DNA of 28,716 bases, from positions 1 to 28,716 of the forward strand of contig JAGFNK010000634.1 of NCBI GenBank assembly GCA_025769875.1, read 5' to 3'. Position numbers and translations under genes: made by a program. This stretch comes from Russula earlei (Eukaryota; Basidiomycota; Agaricomycetes; Russulales; Russulaceae). The notes below the pieces were generated by a model. The model was given only the letters and a program-made list of their open reading frames with translations. It was not told the DNA's origin and made no database searches. Of this stretch, positions 1 through 9,366 are shown in pieces. How positions within the stretch are numbered: the first letter of the stretch is position 1; each line of letters opens with the position of its first letter.

Positions 1-12
1 CATCCCCCATAG

Positions 13-1285
13 CAAATGATGGGTCCTGAAGCCATGGGCATCGCAACTGTTACCTTATCGTGGCCAGATGAGAAAGTGTGCCGCAACTTTCTCTGTGGAA
101 CCTGTCCGCACACGCTATTCACCAACACGGTACGATTTCGCTGAATTTGCGGACCAATTCCAACACTGAAACGCCTTCCTCCTCGTGTGCGTTTTTGGCT
201 CTCGTAGAAAATGGATCTCGGTGCATGCCCCAAATCACACACCGAGCGGTTGAAAACCGAGTTCCTCGCCGCCGAGAGGCAAATCCAAGCGACCCAATAT
301 TTGCCAAATTCCAAACAGAATACGAAAACAACATCTTCGCCTTTGTCGACGAATGCGACCGCCGCATTCGGACGGCGCAGAGGCGTCTGGAAAAGACGCC
401 CGAGGAAAACGCAAAGACGACCAACCTGGTTCGTTCTACGCCTCGCCCCTTTCGTCTTGCATTCGTCAAGGATTAACGCCGAGTTGGGTGCTGCGCGCCT
501 GTGCAGATGCGGGAGATTGGTGAAATCGAATTGGCAATTCAGGGCGGAACGGAAAAGATCGAGACGCTTGGTACGTCGTTGGTCTGCCTCGCTGGTATTG
601 TAAATGCTGAGTTGGGTTTCAGGCGAGCAAGGAAAGGTGGAAGAGTCGATGAAGGAGATGCAAGCCATCGAGGCGTTGAAAAGCGAGAAGGCGGAGAAGG
701 AGGTGAGCTGATGATCGCCGTGGCCACACTCTTATACTAAGAAGTGGCGTTCCAGCGCGATCTCCAGCAACTTACGGACACATCTGGTGCATCTGGACAC
801 CAAAAATTGCGCGTGTGCGATGTCTGCGGGGCGTATCTGTCCGTTCTTGACTCTGACCGCCGATTGGCAGACCACTTTGGAGGCAAAGTGAGGATTGCCA
901 ACGTGACCGGTTATTGCGAGGGTACTTAATGCTTGGTACGGCAGATGCACCTGGGGTATCATGAGCTGAGGAATATGTTGACGAAATTCCGAGAGGACCG
1001 GGAAATGCGCAAGACACAAGCAGCGCCTCCGCTGGTTCCCGCCAGTAGCAGCGGCGGGAGTGTAACCGGTCGTGGCGCCGAGCATCGCTCTTACCGCAAT
1101 GATCATCGGGAACGGGACCGGGATCGGGAGCGTGATCGTGATCGTGATCGTGGATATTCGGAGCGACATTCGTCGTCGCGTTACGAGTATGTGGATCGAT
1201 GTCCCGTATCTGGGTCATGTGAACTGAAGAATATTGCAGCGAGCGCCGGCGGGATCGCTCGAGGTCGCCACGAAGGCATTACTGA
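13..1285 (+). CDS. LUC7: LUC7-like U1 snRNP splicing factor (5' end missing, one frame break)
   Basis: LUC7 proteins are U1 snRNP components that help select 5' splice sites in the nucleus. Exons read as 13-129, 208-428, 507-570, 623-702, 756-887, 945-1186 and 1240-1285, about 300 aa; the first codons lie upstream, since position 12 ends an intron (..AG). Visible landmarks are QMMGPEAMG, a CCCH finger (VCRNFLCGTCPHTLF...MDLGACPKSH), the helix FVDECDRRIRTAQRRLEKTP, the second finger (LRVCDVCGAYLSVLDSDRR...HFGGK/MHLGYH), then an arginine-aspartate/serine tail (RERDRDRERDRDRDR) ending SRSPRRHY. Exon 2 is 221 nt and changes frame near 273/274: LAA is followed by EANPSDPIFAKF one base out, as if a base were missing. 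All other junctions keep phase. Family assignment is firm; whether the break is real or an assembly error cannot be told from the sequence, though the latter is likelier. Confidence 0.93.
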
Positions 1286-2200
1286 GGTGTATTGGGACAG
1301 GAACTTACGGAGCTTGTTTTGTAGGAGCTTGTATCCGGCCGCGCTGGCAACGCTCGGTTGTGGGGGGCGTTTCGATTGGTAATGGGAATGGTAGGCGAGG
1401 CACGCGAGTGTGACCCTCTGGAGTGAGCTGATCGTTGCATTGTTCCGCTGCACCGACTCGGAAGTCGTCCAACCTAAAGTCAGCTTCTGGGGCCAGCCCT
1501 GGCCCAAGCCTGAGCCATCTAGATATCAAGGCCCAGCTTGAAACCCTAGCCTATGAAGCCAGCCTGAGCTGGGGCTTTGCAAATCACTACACCCTATCTC
1601 CACCCCTCACTCCTATACCACACATGCATACTGCACAAGCAACTCTGTTCCTTGTGCTGATTCCCTCACACCCCTAGCCCACAGTCCTGGACCCTTACTG
1701 CATGAAACCCCTATGCCACTCCCCCCTTATGGGAAGTCATTGGCAAAAACTCTTTATATGAGGAAAGTAGATAGAATAGGTCTATGCAGCAGGATTAGAG
1801 TTGTGATAACCAGCAGTGAAGACTGGAGACCGAGGCGTTGGAGGTGAGAAGTGGATGGTGAGGTAAGGATGAATACAAAGACCATCATGATGGCAGCAAG
1901 GCTGTTGATTTTAGAGACAAATGGAATGTGAAATTCACAGGAGGACAATGGCAACTTCAGCTCCTTAGGCACACAGAGGGAAAGTAGGATGTGCACAAGA
2001 ACAATGGTGAACTCCATTACAGCAAAATTTCTAGCTAGTTTTATACTGATGGACAACACTACAGCTCAGAAAGGGAATGTAACATGAAGGCAGGACACAT
2101 GAGGAAACATAGTGAAAGAAGAATGGAGGTAGGGATTTAGAACAATAAGACATGTGAGGAACACATAAGCAGCACTCAACAGACAAACAGAGCATGAGTG
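1286..2200. other. gene-free stretch after LUC7, probable old repeat sequence
   Basis: About 150 bases of LUC7 3' flank are followed near 1430 by a change of composition. From 1480 to 1600 the sequence is rich in AGCC/AGCT words in both orientations (GGCCAGCCCTGGCC, AGCCTGAGCTGGGGCT), and beyond 1750 it becomes purine-rich and AT-richer. Short open frames on both strands have no recognisable domain and no intron grammar. It resembles the LTR-rich interval that follows, but I could not find terminal repeats or a target duplication, so no element is called. Confidence 0.5.
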
Positions 2201-2738
2201 TGGTGGACTTTGCTCCACCCAAGGCCAGGATGTGTGGAGCACCTTCATGGTGCAATGTGCTATGCCTCTCAGACCCAAAAGGGCTGAAATAAATTTTTGG
2301 AAAGCCCCCTTCACAGGGGCACACTGCTCAATTGACCATTTGTCTTGATCTCACATATATCTCATTTGCCTCTGATCATCCATACTGAAAAGACAAAAAG
2401 TGTAGAACATGCTCTATTGCCTCAAATGCAAGCTGCAAGGGTGATGTCTTGACAACATTGCTGAACATGTGAGATGCAAGCTTGATGCCACAGGAAAATG
2501 CCACAATGATGAGATCCCCTTACATGTACATATAAAACTTCTCTTACAATGCCTTAAAAGTTGTGATCATTATTTACAAATAGCATACTAGCCAGTGTGT
2601 ATAAAAGGCTCCAAAGAGAGCCAGGAGATGTATCAGATTCTGTCTTGTTCTTGAGATCCCCTGGTGTGTCTCCTGCCTGACCAGTGTTTCCACATGCTGA
2701 TTGCCACACCCTCACCCCTTTTGCCTATTTCTTCACCA
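2201..2738 (+). mobile_element. solo LTR A (538 bp) with 5-bp target duplication
   Basis: The unit starts TGGTGGA and ends CTTCACCA, giving TG...CA ends with 5-bp inverted termini TGGTG/CACCA. It is flanked by GAGTG at 2196-2200 and an identical GAGTG at 2739-2743. A TATAAAAGG box lies at 2600-2608, about 138 bases from the 3' end. These are the hallmarks of an LTR retrotransposon terminal repeat, and no internal coding region adjoins it, so it is a solo LTR left by LTR-LTR recombination. The 5' end folds into a small hairpin (TGGTGGA at 2201-2207 with TCCACC at 2213-2218). A diverged relative lies at 3608. Confidence 0.8.
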
Positions 2739-2951
2739 GAGTGTACTCCACAACATGGGATGTGGAGCTGAAGCCAAGATGGGTGAGCTAACAGTGAGAG
2801 GCTGTGATGTGAGTAGGCAGAATGAAAGGCAGCAGGATGACAGGCAGACCAAGGGGCACAAGGTGAGCAAGGCTGTGTTGGTGGGTGAGGGACTCAAGAC
2901 TGTGTATGTGAGGTTGTCAACAAGAGAGGGAGAGACAGGCAAGATGGTGAG

Positions 2952-3464
2952 TGTTAAGATTCACCAATCTTAATTGGTTCTCTAGTGATAGAGTTGCTTG
3001 ATATAGTTCAAGCACTAAACTTCAAAGCCTTTGATGTTATCTTAGGCAAGAGTGGATGGTAGAGATAAGAGGGACCTCTTATTGCTTTGAGAAGTAAACT
3101 TTGTAGTGAGAGAGAAATGATCATAATACAAGAAGTAAGTTAAACATAAGGCTCAACCTCAGATACACCAGAGTATTTATACTGTATCTCCATAACAGCT
3201 GATCTGATTTGTATGAAACTTGGGAAGCACATAGCTGAGACCTACTACTATCCAAAAATGTAGACCTGAACTCAAAGGTATCAGTAATGACTCACACATG
3301 AGTCATCCTTTCCTAGTATCTGTCATCAATCCAGTAAACAATCACTAAGCATCAGTCATTCAATCAGTAAGCGATAACAAAGCCTGAGTCAGCCAGTCAG
3401 TAAGCAATTGAGTAAGCAAGCATAGGTAAGCAATCAGTCCTGAACATGAGTCATTTTCCTAACA
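2952..3464 (+). mobile_element. solo LTR C (513 bp), TGTTA...TAACA
   Basis: The unit opens with TGTTAAGATT and closes with TTCCTAACA, a perfect 5-bp inverted terminus (TGTTA/TAACA) typical of LTRs. The flanks are GTGAG (2947-2951) and GTTAG (3465-3469), matching at four of five positions, so the target duplication is slightly decayed. Degenerate AGTAAGCAAT-like words recur between about 3320 and 3440. Four TGA(C/G)TCA palindromes lie at 3288, 3299, 3385 and 3447. There is no internal retroelement sequence on either side, which makes it a solo LTR, unrelated in sequence to LTR A. Confidence 0.72.
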
Positions 3465-3607
3465 GTTAGAAGGTGAAGAAGAGGAGATGAGAAAATGAGG
3501 GACAGGACTGACCTCACTTGGCCTGGACATGTGTTGTTCTCACCACCCTTTTTTTACCATTGGATATTGGTGCACTCACAGTTTTGTTATTAATGTTACT
3601 TCAGTCA

Positions 3608-4156
3608 TGGTGGATTTTGCTCCACCAAAGGCGAAGACACGCAAAGTGCCTTCACACTGTTCCACGCTACACCTTGGGACCTGAAAGGGCCTGGAATAAA
3701 ATTTTTGGAACCCTCCCCCTTTGTGGGGGAAAGTTGCTCTGAATGACTCCTTGCCTCAATCTCACATCCATCTCATTTGTTTCCAATTGCATGTGCTAAA
3801 AGCTAAAAAGCCAAAAAAAGGGAGGTTTCATCTAAATGTCTCAGATATGGGCCCAAGCAAAAATGTCTTAAGGACACTGTGGAGCTCACTGAGAATGCAA
3901 GCTCATCGCCACGGCTAAAGGCCACAAAGGCAACATTGGCTTACTTGACAAAAGAAATTTTTACACTACATAGCAAAATTTTATGACTAGTACTTACAAG
4001 TATTGTAGGCGCGAAGGTGTACTTAAAAGGCTTGAAAAGCGAGCCAACAAAAAAGAAGTAAGAGATAATCCTGTATCCCTGAACTCCCCTCGTGTGCCAC
4101 TAGTCCCGCTTCTGGCTTCCACGTACTGATTGTTGCACCCTTGGATCTTCACCTCA
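3608..4156 (+). mobile_element. diverged relative of solo LTR A (LTR B)
   Basis: This stretch aligns with LTR A end to end in the same orientation: the TGGTGGA...TCCACCA opening hairpin (perfect here, 3608-3627), a TTTTTGGAA block followed by a C-rich run, ATCTCACAT..ATCTCATTTG, AATGCAAGCT, a TTAAAAGG box near 4023 and CTGATTG.TGCACCC near the end. Identity is well below that of recent duplicates. The 3' boundary is blurred (CTTCACCTCA, about 4147-4156). No clean target duplication was found (AGTCA precedes the start, but no matching copy abuts the end). It is an old copy of the same LTR family, less likely the partner LTR of a single element. Confidence 0.6.
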
Positions 4157-4728
4157 GCTTCAAAATCTTTACTAAGTCATGTATCAGGATTGGGGTCTGG
4201 CATAGGGGCCATGGTGGTGCCAACACTTGGAGTTTGGCCATTGGTTGGTGTAGGAGGCAGTGAGATGAGTGATTGTCCAGGGACCCTGACTTCTGCATTG
4301 TCCAGCCATGAGATAAGCTGATTGATATCATTGAATGCAGGATCAGATGACCCTGCATTTGCTTGCCCTGATGACATGGTTGAGTTCAGGAAGATGAGAT
4401 TGTCATACTACAAAAGCAGACATGAGCAATAAGTGATGTCAGAAATTTGGGAAGTCCATTATAATTGATCAGTTATATGATTGGATTATATAGTACTATA
4501 ACCTCAGGTATTATTTCAGACACCTGTACATTTAGTTGGTTATGATTATGATTCAATCATATAACTCATATGTAACTTACATAGCATGGTCATAACAGGT
4601 CATAAATGAAATTATAAAAACCTTGTATGGAAAACATAATTACAGGTATAGGAATACAAGCCTTGATTATCATCATAATCAAGCTAGGGAATTATGTACA
4701 TATATTATATATGATTATCATTGGCTAT
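4157..4728. other. AT-rich spacer with a short unassigned minus-strand open frame
   Basis: From 4380 to 4728 the sequence is strongly AT-rich with overlapping short ATTATGAT/ATAATCAT inverted words, and nothing coding is apparent. On the minus strand 4377-4177 is an open frame of 66 codons that starts with ATG and is rich in Pro, Asn and Ser (it contains NDINQLISWLDNAEVRVPGQ). Its composition resembles the start of a retroelement gag-like or disordered fungal protein, but no domain or continuing exon is visible. I leave it unassigned. Confidence 0.35.
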
Positions 4729-5134
4729 CACGACGGGCAGGAAGGGATAAGTCAAGTCTGCTTATAGTCAACTCAGTGGACAATAAAAGTAAAATATTTC
4801 AAGTGCTGAGTAGACTCTGTTGTGGCCACAAATTATATTACATAAGTAATGACCTTAGTTGAGCACGAAAAATGTGACAAAAAAGGTTAAATAAGGACAG
4901 TCTACTCATTCCGGCACAACATTTACCCTAGCCTGGCTAAAAGTTGTGCTGGAATGAGTAGACTCTCCATATTTAACCTTTTTTGTCACATTTTTCATGC
5001 TCAACTAAGGTCATTACTTATGTAATATAATTTGTGGCCGCAACAGAGTCTACTCAGCACTTGAAATATTTTACTTTTATTATCCACTGAGTTGACTATA
5101 AGCAGAGGCGACTTATCCCTTCCTGCCCGTCGTG
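4729..5134. mobile_element. 406-bp foldback/MITE-like element with 192-bp arms
   Basis: Positions 4729-4920 and 4943-5134 are inverted copies of each other, 192 bases each with roughly nine mismatches and no length difference (about 95% identity), separated by a 22-base spacer. The ends are CACGACGGGCAGG and its complement, flanked by TAT at 4726-4728 and TAT at 5135-5137, a plausible 3-bp target duplication. There is no transposase gene, so it would be a non-autonomous foldback or MITE. CAC ends with a 3-bp duplication recall CACTA-type elements, but this is only a suggestion. Each arm also contains its own inverted pair (GAGTAGACT near 4808 and AGTCTACTC near 4899). Confidence 0.8.
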
Positions 5135-5547
5135 TATATTGCCCCTTCCAAAATTTCCAACATTGCATGCAACTGTCATGATTCAAAGTCACGTCCATGC
5201 TGTAGACACGTGTCAACTCCAAGTTGCTGGATGTAAGGCGAGTCACGCTGACATGCAGTTCCGTTGGCAAGAGGGTCGATGTAAGTAAGTTGTCGGCTCG
5301 CTGAAGGGAGCACTAGGGTTCGGAGCCGAGGCACCTGGTAAAAAGGCATAACATGCTCTGCGCAGAGTCCTCACAAGGCTAACACTTACTGTTCTTGATA
5401 GGCAATGCCCTTGATGTACCAGCGGCTTCCATCAGCGGTATGGAATCAGCGCCCCACCCTCGCGATCTGGCCGATGCCGTATACAGCAGAAGACAGGGAA
5501 AGCGCTAGAGTAAAGGCCGCCGCCACGCGAGAAAAAGAAAACATCAT
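5135..5547 (-). pseudogene. GH72 beta-1,3-glucanosyltransferase, decayed 5' fragment
   Basis: GH72 (Gas/Gel) enzymes elongate cell-wall beta-1,3-glucan and are usually GPI-anchored. Reading leftward from ATG at 5547 there is a signal-peptide-like start (MMFSFSRVAAAFTLALSL), then an in-frame TGA, then TADGSRWYIKGIAYQEQ, which matches the GH72 N-terminal consensus. An intron with donor GTAAGTG follows. Then come PNPSAPFSEPTTY, IDPLANGTACQRDSPYIQQL (the GH72 ID/CxRD region) and RVYSMDVTLNHDSCMQ, each in a different frame, so at least two further frame breaks are present. Homology stops where the foldback element begins; the catalytic region and C-terminus are absent. It is a relic of a native gene, not a functional one. 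Confidence 0.78.
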
Positions 5548-5675
5548 CTAGCTCGTGAACAGTCAGGTTATGAAGGAGAAGGGGGGAGGACAAAAAAGAG
5601 AGAAGGGATGAAGGGATGAGGGAAGGGAAAGAGGGAACGCCCGTCCACGTCCACACATTAAAGTCAGGCAACGGA

Positions 5676-5757
5676 AGTCTTTGACATTTCGCGGCGTGTT
5701 GAATTACCATAAAAGGCGATTGTGTTGGCAAGAGAGTCGGGACTTCAATCACACATT
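5676..5757 (+). repeat. MULE left terminal inverted repeat
   Basis: This is the left TIR, matching the complement of 9285-9366. The best conserved block is positions 5687-5740 (TTTCGCGG through TTGGCAAGAGAGTCGG); the outermost 10 bases and the inner edge are less similar. The 9-bp target duplication lies directly outside. Confidence 0.85.
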
Positions 5758-5838
5758 AACGGATGTAATTTAGTTATATAAGTGGGTTAATAATAAGATA
5801 ACTCCTTACCATTTTCCCCCTACCAAAAAAAAAAAGAA

Positions 5839-8800
5839 ATGCAATCTCGTTTCCGATTGATTGGCGCGCCATCCGCATCATCCGCCCATTCCGGCCCGAG
5901 CGCCCCTTTTGCGACACAATGTTTCCAGATCACTGCCAATTCTGGAAAGAGGGGAGGACTCAATTATGACCGGGAGCATGGCGGATACCCCATGGAATGG
6001 CCGACAGCAGCCGATTTCGACGCGTGGCGCCGGCAAGAAGAATTGGCTCACTCAATTGAATTGATTCCATCGAGCACCAAGCATGGGCAGGGATGGACAA
6101 AGAAGGTTTTCGTCTGCTCCCGCCAACTATCCGGGGGAGCTTCGAGTTATGTAAAGAAGCACCCCGATTGCACACGGAGATCCGAGATCAAGAAGACGGG
6201 TTGCCGTTGCTGAATAGTCATCAAGTCTTACGTGGACGCGCCTACCATTCTTGGACAATATGCAAGCGAGCATTCCCATGAAATCGGAATTGCTAATCTC
6301 GCTTACACACGAATGTCACGCGTAGCGCGTGATAAAATTAAATTCATGCTGTCAAAGAAGGTTGATCCACGGGAAATAGTAAGTGCCTGTATTCAATTTA
6401 TTTTATTTTTATTCGCTAACTTAATAATGGAAAGGTACGCGATATTCAGGATTCATCGCCCGATGGCAGCCGAGACCGATTCATCTCGCTCCGGGATGTA
6501 AGCCGCATGGCCTGGGAAATGGAAGATGAGATTATCAGGCTGCATCCAGAGGATGCTATCTCCACCAGGCTCTGGTTGGACAGGTTTACAGATGAAAAAA
6601 CAAATGTTTTTTACAAAGACAGGCTGCACAGTGCCCCATCTCAATCAAATCTGCAGGAGGATGCATATGTATTATGCATCCAGACCCCTTTCCAAATGGA
6701 GGCATTCCGCCGCCTCGGGAACGGCTTCATCGGTATCGATGCAACTCATAATATTACTCAATATCTGGACTTCTTATTATTTACCATGATTGCGCGCGAT
6801 CACTGGGGACATGTTACAAACCAAGGCCAAGTCCTGGCCGAAGATTGTCCTATTTTACTCAAGAAGAACCTCTCTCACTTTGCATTGCCGACTCCCTTCC
6901 ATTTTCTGGGCTATCCCCCCTGCGGTACAAGATATTGCTATTGCAAAGGCACTATAACACGACCAGGCACCAGTTTCCTAATCGGGTAATCATCGCGTGG
7001 CAGCCACATGGCCACTCAGCCACCATGGACCCGAAACAGCGGCACAAACTCTTAGAAACTGTTGCATAAATCATCTGACGTCATCAAGGCTCCAATGACA
7101 TCATGGCTGACTGAGCGACTCCACAGTGACCTCATAGGCTCACTAAGCGCTCCACAGTGACATCATAATGATGTCATCGCTCCACAATGATCAGTAATGC
7201 GCTCAGTAAGCCTGAAAGTTGACACAAGCAAGTTTATGCCTCTGTAGTCCTATTGGATGGTACCAAAGAGTCTAGAATAGTCCCAGTGCTTTGTAACCGA
7301 TCCTGTATACTGTATATAAGCCCCAATGAAGCATGGCAGTCATCAGACTGTCCATTTGTGATACTCTCATCTTCCTGGGTACTCCCCTGCGACCGCTCAG
7401 TTTAAAGACTCCTCTCGCTTCCAAGGTACTCTTCTACAACCGCCTTGTTTAAAGCCCCCTCATTGCACTGGCTTCTAACCTTCGCCTCTGCCTCCAGTTA
7501 CACATACCAGTCCCCATCTGGTACATCTTAGTCATTTGGCTCGTCCTCTTGTTCAACGCCGCCTATGCCGCGTACCATCTGTTCCGACCCTTGCCCACCT
7601 GCTCCTGAGTCCACATGGATCAGCAGTACGTGTCTTGACAGGACATGGTGCGTAATATTTACTAAATGTCAAATTAGCACGCTTACCCTTTCCGGATAGG
7701 TGTGCCTGTTGCCTGGATGCTGGCATCCAATGGAACAAAGGACACAATATCCTTTTTTGTCCATTGGGTCAGGGATGCCAGTCCGGCTGTCCGGCCGTCT
7801 ATTATTATGACAGATCGTGATGCCGCGCAGATTGCCGCCCTCAAGATTGCCTATCCGGGAAGTCGGATATGGCTTTGCAAGTGGCACGTGTTGCACGCAA
7901 TGCGATCACACTTCCATGCTAACAATTTTCCTGATCTGTGGGATAAGATCAAGAGATGGGTACATACAGATGATCAGGCCGACTTTCTACAAATCTGGGA
8001 GGAGATCTCCACTGATCCTCAGGTTCCAGAAACTTTTGTGAACTATCTTGGTACCCAATGGATGCCTGTGGTGCATATGTGGTCCATGGTTTACCGGAAA
8101 AATCGACATATCTTTGAGGAAGGGGACACCAACATGTTGATCGAAGCGTATGTGATCCTTCCGATCTAAAGATAAGATGACTCAATCTTTTTAGATATCA
8201 TCATGTCCTCAAATCACATTGGCTCGACGGCAAGCGCAATCGGCGGATCGATCGAATATTATTTGTTCTAGTGCGTCGCATGGTGCCGTATTACCAAAAC
8301 AGGCACGAACGGCAGAACGTTGGGCTCGATGGTCGGGACCTGGCGGCTGACAGGCGTCATATAATTTTCACCCATGCCGAGAGCATCTCACAAGATTCGA
8401 TCTTGCAATTCAATGAGATCTGCTTTCACATCGCTTCACAGTCCCGTTCCGGCGCATTTTACTCAATCGATCTGATGAAGTCAACTTGTGATTGCACAGA
8501 TTATCCCCGGATTAGATTCTGCAAACACATTGCAGCAATCTACATCCACTTTCCCTACCTCTGTCCTGAGGGGAGCACACAAAAGGAAAGTGCAAATAAA
8601 TCACCTGACCCCCCATCCCCATCATCTTCTTCATCCACACCAAGGGAGAGCCTAGTATCTCTCTCACAGGAGATCATATCATTATCGCGCGATCTCACAT
8701 CTAGGCTTGAAAACGCTAATCAAACAGCGGAGATCGTTGAGGCCACGCGGGCCACCAAATACAGTTTGGCAGCCGCAATCAATTTAATTCAAGGCTCCAA

Positions 8801-9215
8801 GGTCTTACCTGATAAGGAAGTGATCGCGCCCAATCAGAAAACGTGGACGGAGACAGCCGAGCGTATGGGTGTCAAACTCAAACGGGGCCCAAAACAATGG
8901 ACCAGTCTCCCCGACGCGCGGGGATTGACAGTGCGAAGCATTGGCGTCGCTAAGGGAAAGCGCCGCCGTGTTCACGATGATCCATACGCCGGGGGCGAAT
9001 GGTCGGGCAAGCGCGCCAAGCCCGATGCAACATCTGCCGCCGCGAATGCGCGCACGCGTGCCCTTGGGGAACCGTCGTCCCTCCCTCGGAACCCCCCTCC
9101 CTCCGATGCCGCCGCCTCCCTTGCACCAGGTCCCTTCGGACTCGCACCGCTGCCTCTAACGGCCTCAACTGTTGCTGTTCCTTACAATACAAAATCTTTT
9201 TTTGTATCAATTTAA
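5839..9215 (+). pseudogene. MULE transposase (SWIM zinc finger), disrupted
   Basis: This transposase would move the surrounding element. Exons read 5839-6378, 6435-6813, 7700-8147 and 8195-9215. The N-terminal part has the FAR1-like DNA-binding pattern seen in fungal MULEs (FVCSRQLSGG, KKHPDC, KKTGCRC, EHSHEIGIANL). The catalytic core shows GIDATHN (first Asp near 6738), MTDRDAAQIAALK (second Asp near 7813) and LCKWHVLHAM. A SWIM finger CDCTDYPRIRFCKH follows near 8487-8528, then a basic tail. Two lesions inactivate it: an in-frame TGA at 6211-6213, between KKTGCRC and IVIKSY, and the solo LTR 6812-7640. After removal of the LTR and one duplicate, exon 2 abuts a normal 52-nt intron (7648-7699, GTGCGT...GATAG) and every frame joins. 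The rest is open, so inactivation looks fairly recent. Confidence 0.9.
6812..7640 (+). mobile_element. solo LTR (829 bp) nested in the MULE transposase
   Basis: The unit starts TGTTACAAACC and ends GTCTTGACA (TG...CA), and GGACA precedes it at 6807-6811 and follows it at 7641-7645, a perfect 5-bp target duplication. A TATATAAG box lies at 7313-7320. Between 7076 and 7176 there are four CRE-like palindromes (TGACGTCA, TGACATCA twice, TGATGTCA) within degenerate repeats of GCTCCACAGTGAC. No gag or pol is present. The insertion point is two bases before the 5' splice site of transposase intron 2, so the duplicated GGACA plus TG regenerates a second copy of the exon end. Confidence 0.9.
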
Positions 9216-9284
9216 TTTATTTGTCTAATAGCTAATAAATAAGTCATTAAATATGTAATTGAGAAAATGATTTGGTGACATTTA

Positions 9285-9366
9285 AATGCATAATTGATGT
9301 ACCGATTCTCTTGCCAACAAAATCGCCTTTTATGGTAACTCAACCCACCGCGAAAAGAACGCAACT
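9285..9366 (-). repeat. MULE right terminal inverted repeat
   Basis: This is the right TIR, complement of the left TIR at 5676. The strongest identity is TTGCCAACAAAATCGCCTTT and the following TATGGTAACTCAACCC..CCGCGAAA (9311-9355). The element ends at 9366, directly before the second GGCAACGGA. Confidence 0.85.

Larger units (their letters stand above)
5676..9366 (+). mobile_element. MULE-type DNA transposon with nested solo LTR
   Basis: The element is bounded by a perfect 9-bp direct repeat GGCAACGGA (5667-5675 and 9367-9375), the duplication length expected for Mutator-like elements. Its ends are inverted copies over about 80 bases: both begin AGT and share TTTCGCGG, ATTACCATAAAAGGCGAT or GTTACCATAAAAGGCGAT, and TTGGCAAGAG. 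Inside is a single transposase gene (5839-9215) whose second exon has been split by an 829-bp solo LTR. Without the LTR and its duplication the element would be about 2.86 kb. It landed about 120 bases upstream of the ATG of the GH72 relic. Confidence 0.9.

Noticed and set aside
1111..1155. GATCGT/GATCGG tandem repeat
   Set aside because: It encodes the RD-rich tail of LUC7 and is explained by that protein's composition.
5264..5278. TTGGCAAGAGGGTCG resembles the MULE TIR core TTGGCAAGAGAGTCG at 5725
   Set aside because: On the minus strand these bases encode the conserved GH72 segment IDPLANG, so the match is most likely chance; there is no matching extension on either side.
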